A stretch of 64,000 nt of DNA from Allostella vacuolata (GCA_006739055.1 AP019702.1:4613388-4677387), one strand, 5' to 3'; positions 1 to 8,532 are shown, counted from the stretch's first letter. Made by a program: numbers and translations. Notes: generated from the sequence alone by a model not told the origin.

Positions 1-345
1 GCCCACAGCCAGGCGCCCGCCTGGTACACGACGGCGCCGATCCCGGCGATCGGCAAGCTGCTCGACCGGACCGGCTGGTCGGTCGGCGACGTCGACCTGT
101 TCGAGATCAACGAGGCCTTCGCGGTCGTCCCCATGGCGGCGGCCAGGGACCTCGGCATCCGGCGCGAGCGGCTCAACATCCATGGCGGCGCCTGCGCGCT
201 CGGCCATCCGATCGGCGCCACCGGCGCGCGCCTGATCGTCACCCTGCTGCATGCGCTGCAACGCCATGACCTGCGCCGCGGCGTGGCCGCGCTCTGCATC
301 GGCGGCGGCGAGGCGACCGCGGTCGCCATCGAGCGCCCGCTATGA
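1..345 (+). CDS. Thiolase (acetyl-CoA acetyltransferase family), 3' part
   Basis: C-terminal 114 residues of a thiolase; the 5' part, including the nucleophilic Cys, lies outside the window. Seen: the NEAFA motif, the GGACALGHPIGATGAR block holding the catalytic His, and CIGGGEATA with the second catalytic Cys. Together they place it among functional degradative or biosynthetic thiolases that make or cleave 3-ketoacyl-CoA in the cytoplasm. The stop overlaps the start of the next gene (ATGA), so the two are probably co-transcribed. Substrate chain length cannot be judged from the fragment. Confidence 0.93.
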   Translation, partial: AHSQAPAWYTTAPIPAIGKLLDRTGWSVGDVDLFEINEAFAVVPMAAARDLGIRRERLNIHGGACALGHPIGATGARLIVTLLHALQRHDLRRGVAALCIGGGEATAVAIERPL

Positions 346-1571
346 GCGCGATGGCCGGCGAGGTACCGGCCGCGTCATCCCCCCGCCAACGCCGGCTGAC
401 CGGGGGGCTGCTGCTGGTCCTGGGCGGGCTGGCGGCGATGGGGGCCCTGTCGACCAACATCATCCTGCCGTCGTTCCCCAGCATCGCGTCGTCGTTCGGG
501 GTGCCGACCGCCGAGCTCGGCATCACCCTCAGCGTCTTCTTCCTGGTGTTCGCCCTGGCCCAGCTCTTCGTCGGCCCGCTGTCCGACCGCTTCGGGCGCC
601 GGGTCGTGGTGCTCTGCGGGCTGGCCCTGTTCCTGGCCGGCAGCCTGCTGGGCGCGGCGGCGACCGGCCTCGGCACGCTGGTCGCCGCGCGCGGCATCCA
701 GGCGCTGGGGGTGAGTGCCGCCTCGGTCCTGGCCCGCGCCATCGCCCGCGACCTGTTCGAGGGCGAGGCGCTGGCGCGCGCCCTGTCGCTGACCATGGTG
801 GCGATGGCGGCCGCCCCCGGCTTCTCGCCGCTGCTCGGCAGCGCGCTCGACCACCTGTTCGGCTGGCGGTCGGCCTTCGTCGTGGTCGGGTTGCTGGGTA
901 TCCTGGTGGCCGGGCTCTATGCCCGCGGCATCGGCGAGACACATCCCGCCGCCCGCCGCCGGCCGATCGCCCCGCGCTCGATCCTGGCCGCCTATCGCGA
1001 GCTCGGCGCCGATCGCCGCTTCGTGCTGCCGGCGCTGGCGGTGTCCCTGGTCATGAGCGGGCTCTTCGGCATGTTCGCCGCGACCCCGGCCATCCTGATG
1101 GAGCGGCTCGGCTTCTCGACCGTCGAATTCGGGCTGTTCTTCGCCGCCACCGTCTTCCTGGTCTTCGCGGCCGGGCTGGCGGCACCCCGGCTGGCCCGCC
1201 GCTTCGGGCTGAAGGGCACGGCCCTGGCGGGCCTGGGCCTGGCCTTCGCGGGCGGGGCGCTGCTGCTCGGCTTCAGCCTCGCCGGAATGGAGGCGATCGG
1301 GCCGTTCGCGGTCGCCAACGCGGTCTTCCTCCTCGGCATGGGGCTGGCCAACCCGCTCGGCACTGCGCTCGCCCTGTCGCCGTTCGGCGCCCGGGCGGGG
1401 CTGGCGTCGGCGCTGCTGGGCTTCCTGCAGATGGCTGGGGCCGGGATCGGTGCCGCGCTTGCCACCTCGGCCGGGGCCGATCCTTTCCGGGCCCTGGGGC
1501 TGGTCCAGGCCGTGTTCGGCGGGGTGGCGATCCTCCTCCTGGCCCTACCCATCGGCCGCGCCGTCAGATAG
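342..1571 (+). CDS. Bcr/CflA-type MFS drug efflux transporter
   Basis: Protein of 409 residues with the usual 12 hydrophobic segments of the major facilitator superfamily. The first membrane segment ends in STNIILPSFPSIASSFGV, the N-terminal hallmark of Bcr/CflA pumps (family usually 390-410 residues). Loop 2-3 carries the MFS motif A (GPLSDRFGRR). Such inner-membrane pumps export bicyclomycin, sulfonamides, chloramphenicol or dipeptides by proton antiport; the substrate here is unknown. It starts inside the stop of the upstream thiolase and is followed by a 77-base gap before fabF, so a three-gene unit is possible but not shown. Confidence 0.9.
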   Translation: MSAMAGEVPAASSPRQRRLTGGLLLVLGGLAAMGALSTNIILPSFPSIASSFGVPTAELGITLSVFFLVFALAQLFVGPLSDRFGRRVVVLCGLALFLAGSLLGAAATGLGTLVAARGIQALGVSAASVLARAIARDLFEGEALARALSLTMVAMAAAPGFSPLLGSALDHLFGWRSAFVVVGLLGILVAGLYARGIGETHPAARRRPIAPRSILAAYRELGADRRFVLPALAVSLVMSGLFGMFAATPAILMERLGFSTVEFGLFFAATVFLVFAAGLAAPRLARRFGLKGTALAGLGLAFAGGALLLGFSLAGMEAIGPFAVANAVFLLGMGLANPLGTALALSPFGARAGLASALLGFLQMAGAGIGAALATSAGADPFRALGLVQAVFGGVAILLLALPIGRAVR

Positions 1572-1648
1572 TCATGAATATGCAGGGCAATTGTCGTATC
1601 GATGGGGCGGGGTCGCGATCCCGCCCCGGGGATGACAGGAAGCAAGAC

Positions 1649-2920
1649 ATGAATGCGAGCAGACGGGTCGTGGTCACCGGCATGGGGGTGGTGTCGCCGC
1701 TCGGCTGCGGCGTCGAGCGGACCTGGGAGCGGCTGGTCGGCGGCCGCTCCGGCATCCGCCGGCTGCCCGAGGCGCTGGTGCCCGACGTGCCGTGCAAGGT
1801 GGGCGGGGTGGTCCCCTCGGCCGAGGAGGATGCCGACGGCGGCTTCGACCCCGGCCGGCTGATCGCCGAGAAGGACCGCAAGAAGATGGACCGCTTCATC
1901 CAGATGGCGATCCAGGCGGCCGACGAGGCCCTGGCCCAGGCCGGCTGGCAGCCGGCCAGCGAGCACGACCAGGAGCGCACGGCGACCATCATCGCGTCGG
2001 GCATCGGCGGCTTCGTCGCCATGATGCAGGCGGCCGAGATCACCGCGACCAAGGGCGCGCGGCGCCTGTCGCCCTTCACCGTGCCGTCCTTCCTGGTCAA
2101 CATGGCGGCGGGCCAGGTCTCCATCCGCTACGGCTTCAAGGGACCGCTCGGCGCGCCGGTGACGGCGTGCGCGGCCAGCGTGCAGGCGATCGGCGACGCC
2201 GTCCGCATCGTCCGCTCGGGCGAGGCGGACATCGCGCTCGCCGGCGGGGCGGAGGCCTGCATCGACCGGGTCAGCCTCGGCGCCTTCGCCGCCGCCCGCG
2301 CGCTCTCGACCGGCCGCAACGACACGCCCGAGCTGGCATCCCGGCCGTTCGACCGCGACCGCGACGGCTTCGTCATGGGCGAGGGTGCGGCCCTGCTGGT
2401 GGTCGAGACGCTGGAGCACGCCCAGGCGCGCGGCGCCCGGCCGATCGTCGAGGTGGTCGGCTACGGCACCACCGCCGACGCCCACCACATGACGGCGGCC
2501 CCGGAGGATGGGGCCGGCGCCCGGCGCGCCATGCAGATCGCGCTGGCCCAGGCCGGCCTGGCGCCCGAGGCGATCGGTTACCTCAACGCGCACGCCACCT
2601 CGACCCCGGTCGGCGATGCGGGCGAGCTGGCGGCGGTGCGCACGGTGTTCGGCCCGCACCCGGTCGCCATCTCGTCGACCAAGTCGGCGACCGGCCATCT
2701 GCTCGGGGCGGCCGGCGGGCTGGAGGCGGTGTTCACCGCGCTGGCGCTGCGCGACGGCATCCTGCCGCCGACCCTCAACCTGGCCCAGCCGGACGAAGCC
2801 TTCGCCGGGCTCGACCTGATCGGGCCGCAGGCCCGCGCGGCGCCGATCGAGTATGCGATGTCGAACGGCTTCGGCTTCGGCGGCGTCAACGCCTCGGTGA
2901 TCCTGCGCCGCTGGGGATGA
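1649..2920 (+). CDS. fabF: Beta-ketoacyl-ACP synthase II (KAS II)
   Basis: Condensing enzyme of 423 residues that elongates acyl-ACP with malonyl-ACP. The complete Cys-His-His triad is visible: C174 in VTACAASVQAIGDA, H315 in NAHATSTPVGD and H350 in KSATGHLLGAAGG, with the conserved Lys at 345. Length matches FabF. The chosen ATG begins the standard RRVVVTGMGVVSPLG strand; the frame stays open far upstream but that stretch lies inside the MFS gene in another frame. No acpP, fabG or fabD is adjacent, so this may be a paralogue serving a special lipid rather than the housekeeping copy. FabF itself is a confident call, the role of this copy is not. Confidence 0.92.
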   Translation: MNASRRVVVTGMGVVSPLGCGVERTWERLVGGRSGIRRLPEALVPDVPCKVGGVVPSAEEDADGGFDPGRLIAEKDRKKMDRFIQMAIQAADEALAQAGWQPASEHDQERTATIIASGIGGFVAMMQAAEITATKGARRLSPFTVPSFLVNMAAGQVSIRYGFKGPLGAPVTACAASVQAIGDAVRIVRSGEADIALAGGAEACIDRVSLGAFAAARALSTGRNDTPELASRPFDRDRDGFVMGEGAALLVVETLEHAQARGARPIVEVVGYGTTADAHHMTAAPEDGAGARRAMQIALAQAGLAPEAIGYLNAHATSTPVGDAGELAAVRTVFGPHPVAISSTKSATGHLLGAAGGLEAVFTALALRDGILPPTLNLAQPDEAFAGLDLIGPQARAAPIEYAMSNGFGFGGVNASVILRRWG

Positions 2921-2975
2921 CGTCGCCCATTGCCATCTGGCCGCATCGGTCCCATTTTCGGCCAAAGGGAGGCCG

Positions 2976-3392
2976 ATGATGCGCCAGCTGCTGCCGGTCG
3001 ACACCACCCCGCCCGCCTTCGTCGCGGGGCCGGTCACCGACACGGAGGCCGCCGCCCTGTTCCGGGCGGCGGTGAACCTCTTCGCCCGCTGGGGCCTGAC
3101 CGACGAACAGGCCGCCACCCTGCTCGACCTGCCGGCGCGCACCTATCGCCGGTGGAAGGCGGGCGATCCGGGCCGCATCGACCGCGACGGCCGGGCAAGG
3201 CTGTCGAACCTGATGGGCATCCACAAGGGCCTGCGCCTGGTCTTTCGCGAGCCGCAGCGCGGCTACGACTGGATCCGGGCGCCCAACGCCGCCTTCGCCG
3301 GCCGGTCGGCGCTGGAGGTGATGCTGGGCGGGGAGCTGACCGACCTGATGCGCGTGCGCCGCCTGCTCGACGCGGAACGCGGCGCCTGGTGA
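2976..3392 (+). CDS. Xre/MbcA/ParS-type antitoxin (DUF2384)
   Basis: Small protein of 138 residues. A helix-turn-helix-like middle part (LLDLPARTYRRWKAGD) is followed by the DUF2384 C-terminal region (GGRSALEVMLGGELTDLMRVRRLL in relaxed form), the layout of antitoxins paired with RES toxins. Two ATGs stand in tandem; a strong ribosome site, AAAGGGAGG, precedes them. Its stop overlaps the GTG start of the RES gene (GTGA), so the pair is translationally coupled. In the known family, antitoxin dimers cap the toxin active site and repress their own promoter; that activity is inferred here. Confidence 0.88.
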   Translation: MMRQLLPVDTTPPAFVAGPVTDTEAAALFRAAVNLFARWGLTDEQAATLLDLPARTYRRWKAGDPGRIDRDGRARLSNLMGIHKGLRLVFREPQRGYDWIRAPNAAFAGRSALEVMLGGELTDLMRVRRLLDAERGAW

Positions 3393-4093
3393 CCGACCCG
3401 CCGCTGGCGACGGTCGCCTGGCCGGCCGCGGTGCGCGTGATCCGCAGCCTCTACCCGCCGATCGACCTGTTCGAGGACATCGCCGACCCGGCCGACTGGC
3501 CCCTGCTGCTGTCGGCCGAGCAGAAGACCAACCCGCGGCTGGTGGAATCGATCGGCACGCTGGACCTGGTCCCGCCCGGCCGCCGGGTGGGCGGGCCCGG
3601 CGCCAGCTGGCTGATGGCGCCCTTCACCCATGTCAGCGCCGACCGCCGGAGCCGGTTCGGCGACGGCACCTACGGCGTGCTCTATGCCGGCGACCGCTTC
3701 GAGGTCGCCCTGCTGGAGACCGTGCACCACCATGAGCGCTTCATGGCCGCGACCCGGGAGGCACCCGGCTGGACGTCGCAGTTCCGCGAGATCGTGCTGC
3801 GGGTCGCGGGCCGGCTGCACGACCTGCGTGGCGCGCCGCCGCCGCTTGCCGAGGCGCTCGCCCCCGACGACCACGCGGCCGGCCAGCGGCTCGGCCGCCG
3901 GCTGCGGGCGGCGGGATCGGACGGCATCGTCTATCCGAGCCGGCGCTGCGACGGCGGCGCGTGCGTCGGCCTGTTCTATCCCGACCTCGCCTCCGCCCCG
4001 GTCCAGGGCCGGCATCTCGACTATCACTGGGACGGGGTGCGGGTGGATTTCTACCGCGATGCCGGCAGCGGGCAGGTGTTCCGGATCGTCTGA
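3389..4093 (+). CDS. RES-domain toxin (NAD+-degrading family)
   Basis: Protein of 234 residues if read from the GTG that overlaps the antitoxin stop; the frame is open further upstream but only as an alternative reading of the antitoxin. The RES domain is visible: Arg in RVIRSLYPP, Glu in YAGDRFEVALLET, and Ser in SDGIVYPSRR, the residues that name the family. Characterised RES toxins (MbcT, ParT, Res) remove NAD+ by phosphorolysis or hydrolysis, or ADP-ribosylate a target, and stop growth. It ends only four bases before the convergent HxlR gene. Intact-looking, so probably a live module; the actual reaction cannot be told. Confidence 0.88.
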   Translation: MTDPPLATVAWPAAVRVIRSLYPPIDLFEDIADPADWPLLLSAEQKTNPRLVESIGTLDLVPPGRRVGGPGASWLMAPFTHVSADRRSRFGDGTYGVLYAGDRFEVALLETVHHHERFMAATREAPGWTSQFREIVLRVAGRLHDLRGAPPPLAEALAPDDHAAGQRLGRRLRAAGSDGIVYPSRRCDGGACVGLFYPDLASAPVQGRHLDYHWDGVRVDFYRDAGSGQVFRIV

Positions 4094-4097
4094 GCCG

Positions 4098-4481
4098 TCA
4101 CCCGGCCGGCTCCGCGCCCTCGCGGAGTGCCGCCCATTTCAGCAGCGCGTCGAGCGCCGGGCACAGCGCCTGGCCCCATTCCGTCAGGCCATATTCCACC
4201 TTGGGCGGCACCTGGTGGTGGATGATCCGGCGCACCACGCCGTCGGCTTCCATCTGCCGCAGCTGCTGGATCAGCATCTTCTGCGAGATGGCCGGGATCG
4301 CGCGCTCGAGCTCGGAGAAGCGCAGCAGGCGGCCCCCGAACAGGTGGAAGAGGATCACCAGCTTCCACCGCCCTTCCAGGATGCGTAGCGCCGCCTCGAC
4401 CCCGGCGGCGGCCGAGGCAGGCGTGTGCCCACCCTGCTCACCTTCGGGTAAGTACCTTACCTTTTCGTCGGTTCTTGTCAT
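4098..4481 (-). CDS. HxlR-family transcriptional regulator
   Basis: Winged-helix protein of 127 residues. The HxlR core runs from VEAALRILEGRWKLVILFHL through RFSELERAIPAISQKMLIQQLRQME to VEYGLTEWGQAL, full length for the family. The N-terminal redox-sensing Cys seen in many members (Cys-Pro before the EAAL helix) is absent. It is divergent from a small NTF2-like protein across 68 bases, so it probably controls that gene and itself. No ribosome site is visible before the ATG, and a 15-bp palindrome typical of HxlR operators lies inside codons 7-12, so transcription may start very close to the ATG or translation further in. Confidence 0.88.
   Translation of the reverse strand: MTRTDEKVRYLPEGEQGGHTPASAAAGVEAALRILEGRWKLVILFHLFGGRLLRFSELERAIPAISQKMLIQQLRQMEADGVVRRIIHHQVPPKVEYGLTEWGQALCPALDALLKWAALREGAEPAG
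4447..4461. promoter_or_regulatory. Candidate HxlR operator (GGTAAG-TAC-CTTACC)
   Basis: Perfect 6-bp inverted repeat with a 3-bp spacer. HxlR-family regulators commonly bind GTAAGTA-like dyads near their own promoter. It lies in the first codons of the regulator gene and about 90 bases upstream of the divergent NTF2-like gene, so one site could serve both. Assignment is by pattern and position only. Confidence 0.45.
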
Positions 4482-4549
4482 CCGGGAAGGCTAGCGACAC
4501 CTCTCGCGTCGGGCAACGTGCCCACCAGCCGAACTGGAGAGGATCGACC

Positions 4550-4876
4550 ATGGCCATCGCGCTGCCCGACCCGATCGCCCGCTACTTCGCCTCCGAGACC
4601 GCCCCCGACCGCCCGGCGGTGGAAGGATGCTTCGCCCCCGACGCCACGGTCCGCGACGAGGGCCGGTCGATCCGCGGCATCGACGCCATCCTGGAATGGC
4701 GGGCCGAGGCCATCCGCAAGTACGCCCATACCTCCCGGCCGGTCGGGCTAGTCGAGCGGGACGGCCGCACCGTCGTCGCGGCCGAGGTCGCCGGCAACTT
4801 TCCCGGCAGCCCGGTCACGCTCGACCATGTCTTCGAGCTGGCGGACGGGCGCATCCGGTCGCTGAAGATCGGCTGA
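4550..4876 (+). CDS. SnoaL/NTF2-like protein
   Basis: Small soluble protein of 108 residues with the NTF2-like cone-fold pattern: an N-terminal helix (DPIARYFASE), the FAPDATVRDEGRSIRG strand-turn, IDAILEWRAEAI helix, then strands ending in LDHVFELADGRIRSLKIG. The family includes small isomerases, hydrolases and ligand carriers, so the name gives a fold, not a function. The ATG is chosen because GGAGAGGA sits just before it; a longer in-frame start would overlap the HxlR promoter region. Divergent from HxlR, which is its likely regulator. Confidence 0.78.
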   Translation: MAIALPDPIARYFASETAPDRPAVEGCFAPDATVRDEGRSIRGIDAILEWRAEAIRKYAHTSRPVGLVERDGRTVVAAEVAGNFPGSPVTLDHVFELADGRIRSLKIG

Positions 4877-4927
4877 GGCCGCCGGCCCACCCGTGAACCA
4901 AACCCGCGGTCGCGGGGTTGCCCCTGC

Positions 4928-5668
4928 ATGACGGACCAACCCCGCAGCGGGAACCGGTTGCTGGATCGCCTGCCCGAGCAGGACTGGCAGCGGATGCGCC
5001 CGCATTTCGAGCCGGTCGAGCTGCCGCTCGCCAAGGTGCTGTTCGAGGGCGACGAGCCGTACCGGCGCCTCTATTTTCCGACCGACGGCATCGTCTCGGT
5101 CGTCGCGGTGTTCGAGAGCGGCGCCACGGCCGAGATGGCGACCGTCGGGCGCGAAGGAATGGTCGGGGCGGGGGCCATCCTGTCCAGCGACACCGCACTC
5201 GGTCGTCACCTGGTGCAGGTGCCGGGCGCCGGCCTGATGATCGGCTATGCGGACTTCCGCCGCCTCGAGCGCGAGTTCCCCGCCCTCCGCCGCGTGCTGC
5301 TCGCCTATGGCCAGGCGTTCCTCATCCAGGTGCTGCAGTCGGTCGCGTGCAACGGCGTGCATTCCGTGGAGGAGCGCGCCGCGCGCTGGCTGCTGATGTG
5401 CCACGACCGCAGCCACGGCGACACCTTCCTGCTGACGCAGGAGTTCCTGGCCGAGATGCTGGGCGTCAGCCGGCCGGCGGTCAGCACGGTGGCGAGGACG
5501 CTGCAGCGCGCCGGCCTGATCCGCTACAGCCGCGGCGTCATGACCGTCGAGGACCGGCCCGGGCTCGAGGAGGCATCCTGCGAATGCTATCGGATCATCA
5601 GCCGCGAGTACGGCTTGCGCATGGGTGCGCTGACGGACGATGCGACGCAGGCGCGGGGGGCCTCCTGA
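4928..5668 (+). CDS. Crp/Fnr-family transcriptional regulator
   Basis: Protein of 246 residues: an N-terminal cyclic-nucleotide-binding-like beta-roll (about residues 10-130, with LYFPTDGIVSVVAVFESG), a dimer helix, and a Crp_2-type helix-turn-helix (LTQEFLAEMLGVSRPAVSTV, near 180-200). There is no Fnr-like four-Cys cluster at the N-terminus, so oxygen sensing by an Fe-S cluster is unlikely. This short-arm type is common in alphaproteobacteria next to sensor kinases and stress genes, as here with the HWE-type kinase 120 bases downstream. Signal and targets are unknown. Confidence 0.88.
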   Translation: MTDQPRSGNRLLDRLPEQDWQRMRPHFEPVELPLAKVLFEGDEPYRRLYFPTDGIVSVVAVFESGATAEMATVGREGMVGAGAILSSDTALGRHLVQVPGAGLMIGYADFRRLEREFPALRRVLLAYGQAFLIQVLQSVACNGVHSVEERAARWLLMCHDRSHGDTFLLTQEFLAEMLGVSRPAVSTVARTLQRAGLIRYSRGVMTVEDRPGLEEASCECYRIISREYGLRMGALTDDATQARGAS

Positions 5669-5788
5669 TCGGGCGCGCTATGTAGTCCAGTTTACAGACG
5701 CGTCCCCTCGCTTGCCGCGATGGTCGAAGTCGCCGCGATGGCGGCGACCGGGGCGTACCCGCGCCCGCCGGCCAGAGAGGGCATCGCG

Positions 5789-6844
5789 ATGCAGAACGGG
5801 CGACACTCGGAAACGGCCGCCGGCCGGCCCGCCGACGGAGCCATCCGGCAACCGACTCCGCAGCCGCCGCCGGCCGTTTCGCTGCCCGAGGACTCGCCGG
5901 ACGGCCTGGAGCTTCTGGGCAGCGACGGCACCGTCCTCTACCGCAATGCCGCCGCCCGGGAGCGGGGGCAGGTCGAGGTCCCGGACCAGGCCCCCGGCGC
6001 GAAATGGAGCGCGTCCTGGCACGACGGCCATCTGGAAGCGGCGATCCTGGCGATCGCCGAGGCGGCGGCCGGCCGGCCCGGCCATTTCATCGGCTCCTCC
6101 CTCGACCGGCTGGGCCGGACGCGCTGGTGGGACGTGGTGGTGGCGCCCGTCCCGGCCTCCCCCGGGCAGCTGCTCGCCGTCTCGCGCGAGGTGACGCGCT
6201 ACAAGCAGGCCGAGGAGGCGCTGGCCGTGGCGCTCGCCCATCGCGAGGTGCTGTTCCGCGAGATCAGCCACCGCGTGGTGAACGGCTTCCAGGTCGTCCA
6301 GGGCATGATCCGGCTGCAGCGCCGCCGGCTGGACGAGACCAACGCCCAGGACGTGCTGCAGTCCGCCGAGCAGCGGGTGCAGGCGATGGCCCTGGTCCAC
6401 CGCCGGCTCTATGCGGCCGACGCCTCGGGATCGGTCACGGCGTCGGGCTACCTCGCCGGCCTGTGCGACGACCTGCGGGTCGCCCTGATCGAGGGGCACA
6501 CGCAGCAGACCCTGCATTGCGACATCGGCTCGGGCTTCACCATGAGCGGGGACCGGGCGATCCTGCTCGGCCTGCTGGCGGCGGAGCTGGTGACCAATGC
6601 CAGCAAGCATGCCCATCCGCCGGACCGGCCCGGCACGATCACGCTGGCGCTGCAGCGCGCGGGGCGCGGCTACTGCCTGTCGGTCAGCGACGATGGCGAC
6701 GGGCTTCCGCCCGCCTTCGAGCCGGCCGCCAGCACCGGCCTCGGCATGACCATCATCCGCGCCCAGGTGCAGCAGCTGGGCGGGGTCCTGGAAGTCTCCC
6801 GCCTGGACCCGGGCACCCGTTTCGCGGTGATGTTTCCCGCCTGA
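5789..6844 (+). CDS. PAS/HisKA_2 (HWE-like) sensor histidine kinase
   Basis: Cytoplasmic kinase of 351 residues. A degenerate PAS-like domain (LELLGSDGTVLYRNAAARE) is followed by a HisKA_2 dimerisation region with the phospho-acceptor His at about residue 161 in REISHRVVNGFQVVQGMI, and a HATPase with the N box (AAELVTNASKHAHPP) and G box (STGLGMTIIRAQ). No membrane segment is seen. The start is placed at the ATG preceded by GAGAGGG; an upstream ATG adds 23 residues. In alphaproteobacteria this kinase class often feeds the general stress response through PhyR, but no phyR, nepR or ecfG is in the window, so it is an orphan kinase here. Confidence 0.87.
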   Translation: MQNGRHSETAAGRPADGAIRQPTPQPPPAVSLPEDSPDGLELLGSDGTVLYRNAAARERGQVEVPDQAPGAKWSASWHDGHLEAAILAIAEAAAGRPGHFIGSSLDRLGRTRWWDVVVAPVPASPGQLLAVSREVTRYKQAEEALAVALAHREVLFREISHRVVNGFQVVQGMIRLQRRRLDETNAQDVLQSAEQRVQAMALVHRRLYAADASGSVTASGYLAGLCDDLRVALIEGHTQQTLHCDIGSGFTMSGDRAILLGLLAAELVTNASKHAHPPDRPGTITLALQRAGRGYCLSVSDDGDGLPPAFEPAASTGLGMTIIRAQVQQLGGVLEVSRLDPGTRFAVMFPA

Positions 6845-6925
6845 GCACCCCGCCTTGCCGGTGGCCGCCGGCGCCGGGTGTGCTATGGATATGTTCGCAT
6901 TTCGTTCCCGAGGAGGATTCCGTCC

Positions 6926-8263
6926 ATGGCCAGGCGCACGGGCGGGGCCGACCTGCCCCTGCATCACGGCCGGGTGCCGGCCTGGCTCGGCCAGCGCATG
7001 GCGCGGCTGGGCGCGGTGATGGCCGAGGCGATCATCCACCATTACGGCCGCGACGAGTTCCTGGCCCGGCTCGCCCACCCCTTCTGGTTCCAGTCCTTCG
7101 GCGCCGTGATGGGCATGGACTGGCATTCGTCCGGCATCACCACCAGCGTGATCGGCGCGCTGAAGCGCGGGCTGGCGCCGCTTGCGGGCGAGATCGGCCT
7201 GCATGTCTGCGGCGGGCGCGGCCGGCATTCGCGCGCGACGCCGGCCGAGCTGGTAGCGATCGGCGGGCGGGTGGGATTCGACGGCGAGGGCCTGGCCCGG
7301 GCGAGCCGCCTCGTCGCCAAGGTCGACAGTGCCGCGGTGCAGGACGGCTTCGACCTCTACCTGCATGGCTTCATCGTCGCCGACGACGGCCAGTGGGTGG
7401 TGGTGCAGCAGGGCATGAACGGCGACAGCCGGCTGGCGCGGCGCTACCACTGGCAGTCGGCCGGCCTCGCGAGCTTCGTCGAGGCGCCGCACGCGGCGAT
7501 CGACGGGCGGAACCAGGGCCGGATCGTCAACCTGACCGACCGCCGGGCGGCCGCCGCGCGCGGCGGCCAGCTCGACCTGCTGCGCGACCTCGGCCCCGAC
7601 CGCCTGGTGCGCGAGGTGGCGCGGCTGGAGGGCAAGCCCGAGGAGCCGGCCGCCCCGGCCCAGGCGACGCTGCCGCACCTGGTCCTGCCCGGCCATCACG
7701 AGGTCCGCCCGTCCGACGTCATGCTGCGCCGCCTGCACGGCGCGCTGGCCGCGGCCGCCGAGGCCGGCCCGGCCGACTTCCCCGAGCTGCTGCTGGTGCC
7801 GGGCGTGGGCGCCCGCACCGTGCGGGCGCTGGCCCTGGTGGCCGAGGTGCTGCACGGCGCCCCCTGCCGCTTCGCCGACCCGGCCCGCTTCTCGCTCGCC
7901 CATGGCGGCAAGGACCGCCACCCCTACCCGGTGCCGACGCTGGTCTACGACCGGACGATCGCGGTGCTGAAGGCGGCCGTCGCCCAGGCGAAGCTCGGCC
8001 AGGACGAGCGCCTCGACGCCATCCGCCGCCTCGACCGCCAGGCCCGCCGCCTCGAACGGACCGCGACCGGCCCGTCCCTGCCCGACTTCATCGCCGAGGA
8101 GGACCGCCGCTCGGCCGAATATGGCGGCCGCAGCGTGTTCGGATGGGAGGCGAGTGGCGACCGGCCGTCGGCGGCAGACACTGCCGAGTCAGAGCAGCCG
8201 CTGCGCAGGAAGCGAGAAAGCGGCCGGGCCATCGGCCGCCAGCGCGAACCGTCGACCTCGTGA
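6926..8263 (+). CDS. DUF763 protein with helix-hairpin-helix motif
   Basis: Protein of 445 residues matching DUF763, known by its N-terminal block: GGADLPLHHGRVPAWL, then FWFQSFGAVMGMDWHSSGIT. Function is not established. A feature suggesting nucleic-acid binding is LLLVPGVGARTVRALALVAE near residue 290, a good helix-hairpin-helix of the kind used by nucleases and DNA-repair proteins. The start ATG has AGGAGGA eight bases upstream; a longer in-frame start is less likely. The last 50 residues are charged and low-complexity. It is the last intact chromosomal gene before the decayed island. Confidence 0.85.
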   Translation: MARRTGGADLPLHHGRVPAWLGQRMARLGAVMAEAIIHHYGRDEFLARLAHPFWFQSFGAVMGMDWHSSGITTSVIGALKRGLAPLAGEIGLHVCGGRGRHSRATPAELVAIGGRVGFDGEGLARASRLVAKVDSAAVQDGFDLYLHGFIVADDGQWVVVQQGMNGDSRLARRYHWQSAGLASFVEAPHAAIDGRNQGRIVNLTDRRAAAARGGQLDLLRDLGPDRLVREVARLEGKPEEPAAPAQATLPHLVLPGHHEVRPSDVMLRRLHGALAAAAEAGPADFPELLLVPGVGARTVRALALVAEVLHGAPCRFADPARFSLAHGGKDRHPYPVPTLVYDRTIAVLKAAVAQAKLGQDERLDAIRRLDRQARRLERTATGPSLPDFIAEEDRRSAEYGGRSVFGWEASGDRPSAADTAESEQPLRRKRESGRAIGRQREPSTS

Positions 8264-8323
8264 GGAGAGGCGTTTGTCGAATTACATACGCATTTTCAAA
8301 TATTTACATATAGGCCGGATTGA

Positions 8324-8494
8324 TGTCGAATCCGGGACGAGGATGGCGCGTTCCAGATCGTCTATGTGGCGAAGTTCGCCGAGGCCGTTTTCGTGCTGCA
8401 CTGTTTCCAGAAGAAGTCGCAGCGCACCGCCCGGGAAGACATCGCGTTGGCAATGCGGCGCTACAGGGAGTTGGTGAGGGAGCTGACGCCATGA
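8324..8494 (+). pseudogene. HigB/RelE-type toxin, N-terminally truncated relic
   Basis: The frame reads DEDGAFQIVYVAKFAEAVFV, LHCFQKKSQRTAREDIALAM and RRYRELVRELTP, which is the C-terminal half of phage-Gp49-like/HigB toxins (full length about 110-120 residues). An in-frame TGA stands immediately upstream and no start codon or ribosome site is found, so the first half is lost. Its stop overlaps the ATG of the antitoxin remnant, as in intact pairs of this family. The DNA just upstream is AT-rich and unlike the chromosome, marking a likely deletion edge. Confidence 0.75.
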
Positions 8495-8532
8495 GCGACG
8501 AGAAGTTCGCCAGCGTGTGGGACGCCTTGGGC
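8491..8532 (+). pseudogene. HigA-type antitoxin, 5' stub
   Basis: Only the start MSDEKFASVWDAL of a Xre/HigA-type antitoxin survives. That opening is typical of antitoxins paired with the preceding HigB type. After Leu-13 the sequence passes directly into integrase-like sequence in another frame, so the helix-turn-helix is gone. The breakpoint lies within a few bases of position 8530. Confidence 0.6.

Noticed and set aside
992-3142. Very long open frame on the minus strand across the MFS and fabF genes
   Set aside because: It is antisense to genes with clear motifs, is Arg/Gly/Ala-rich in the way GC-rich shadow frames are, and matches no family.
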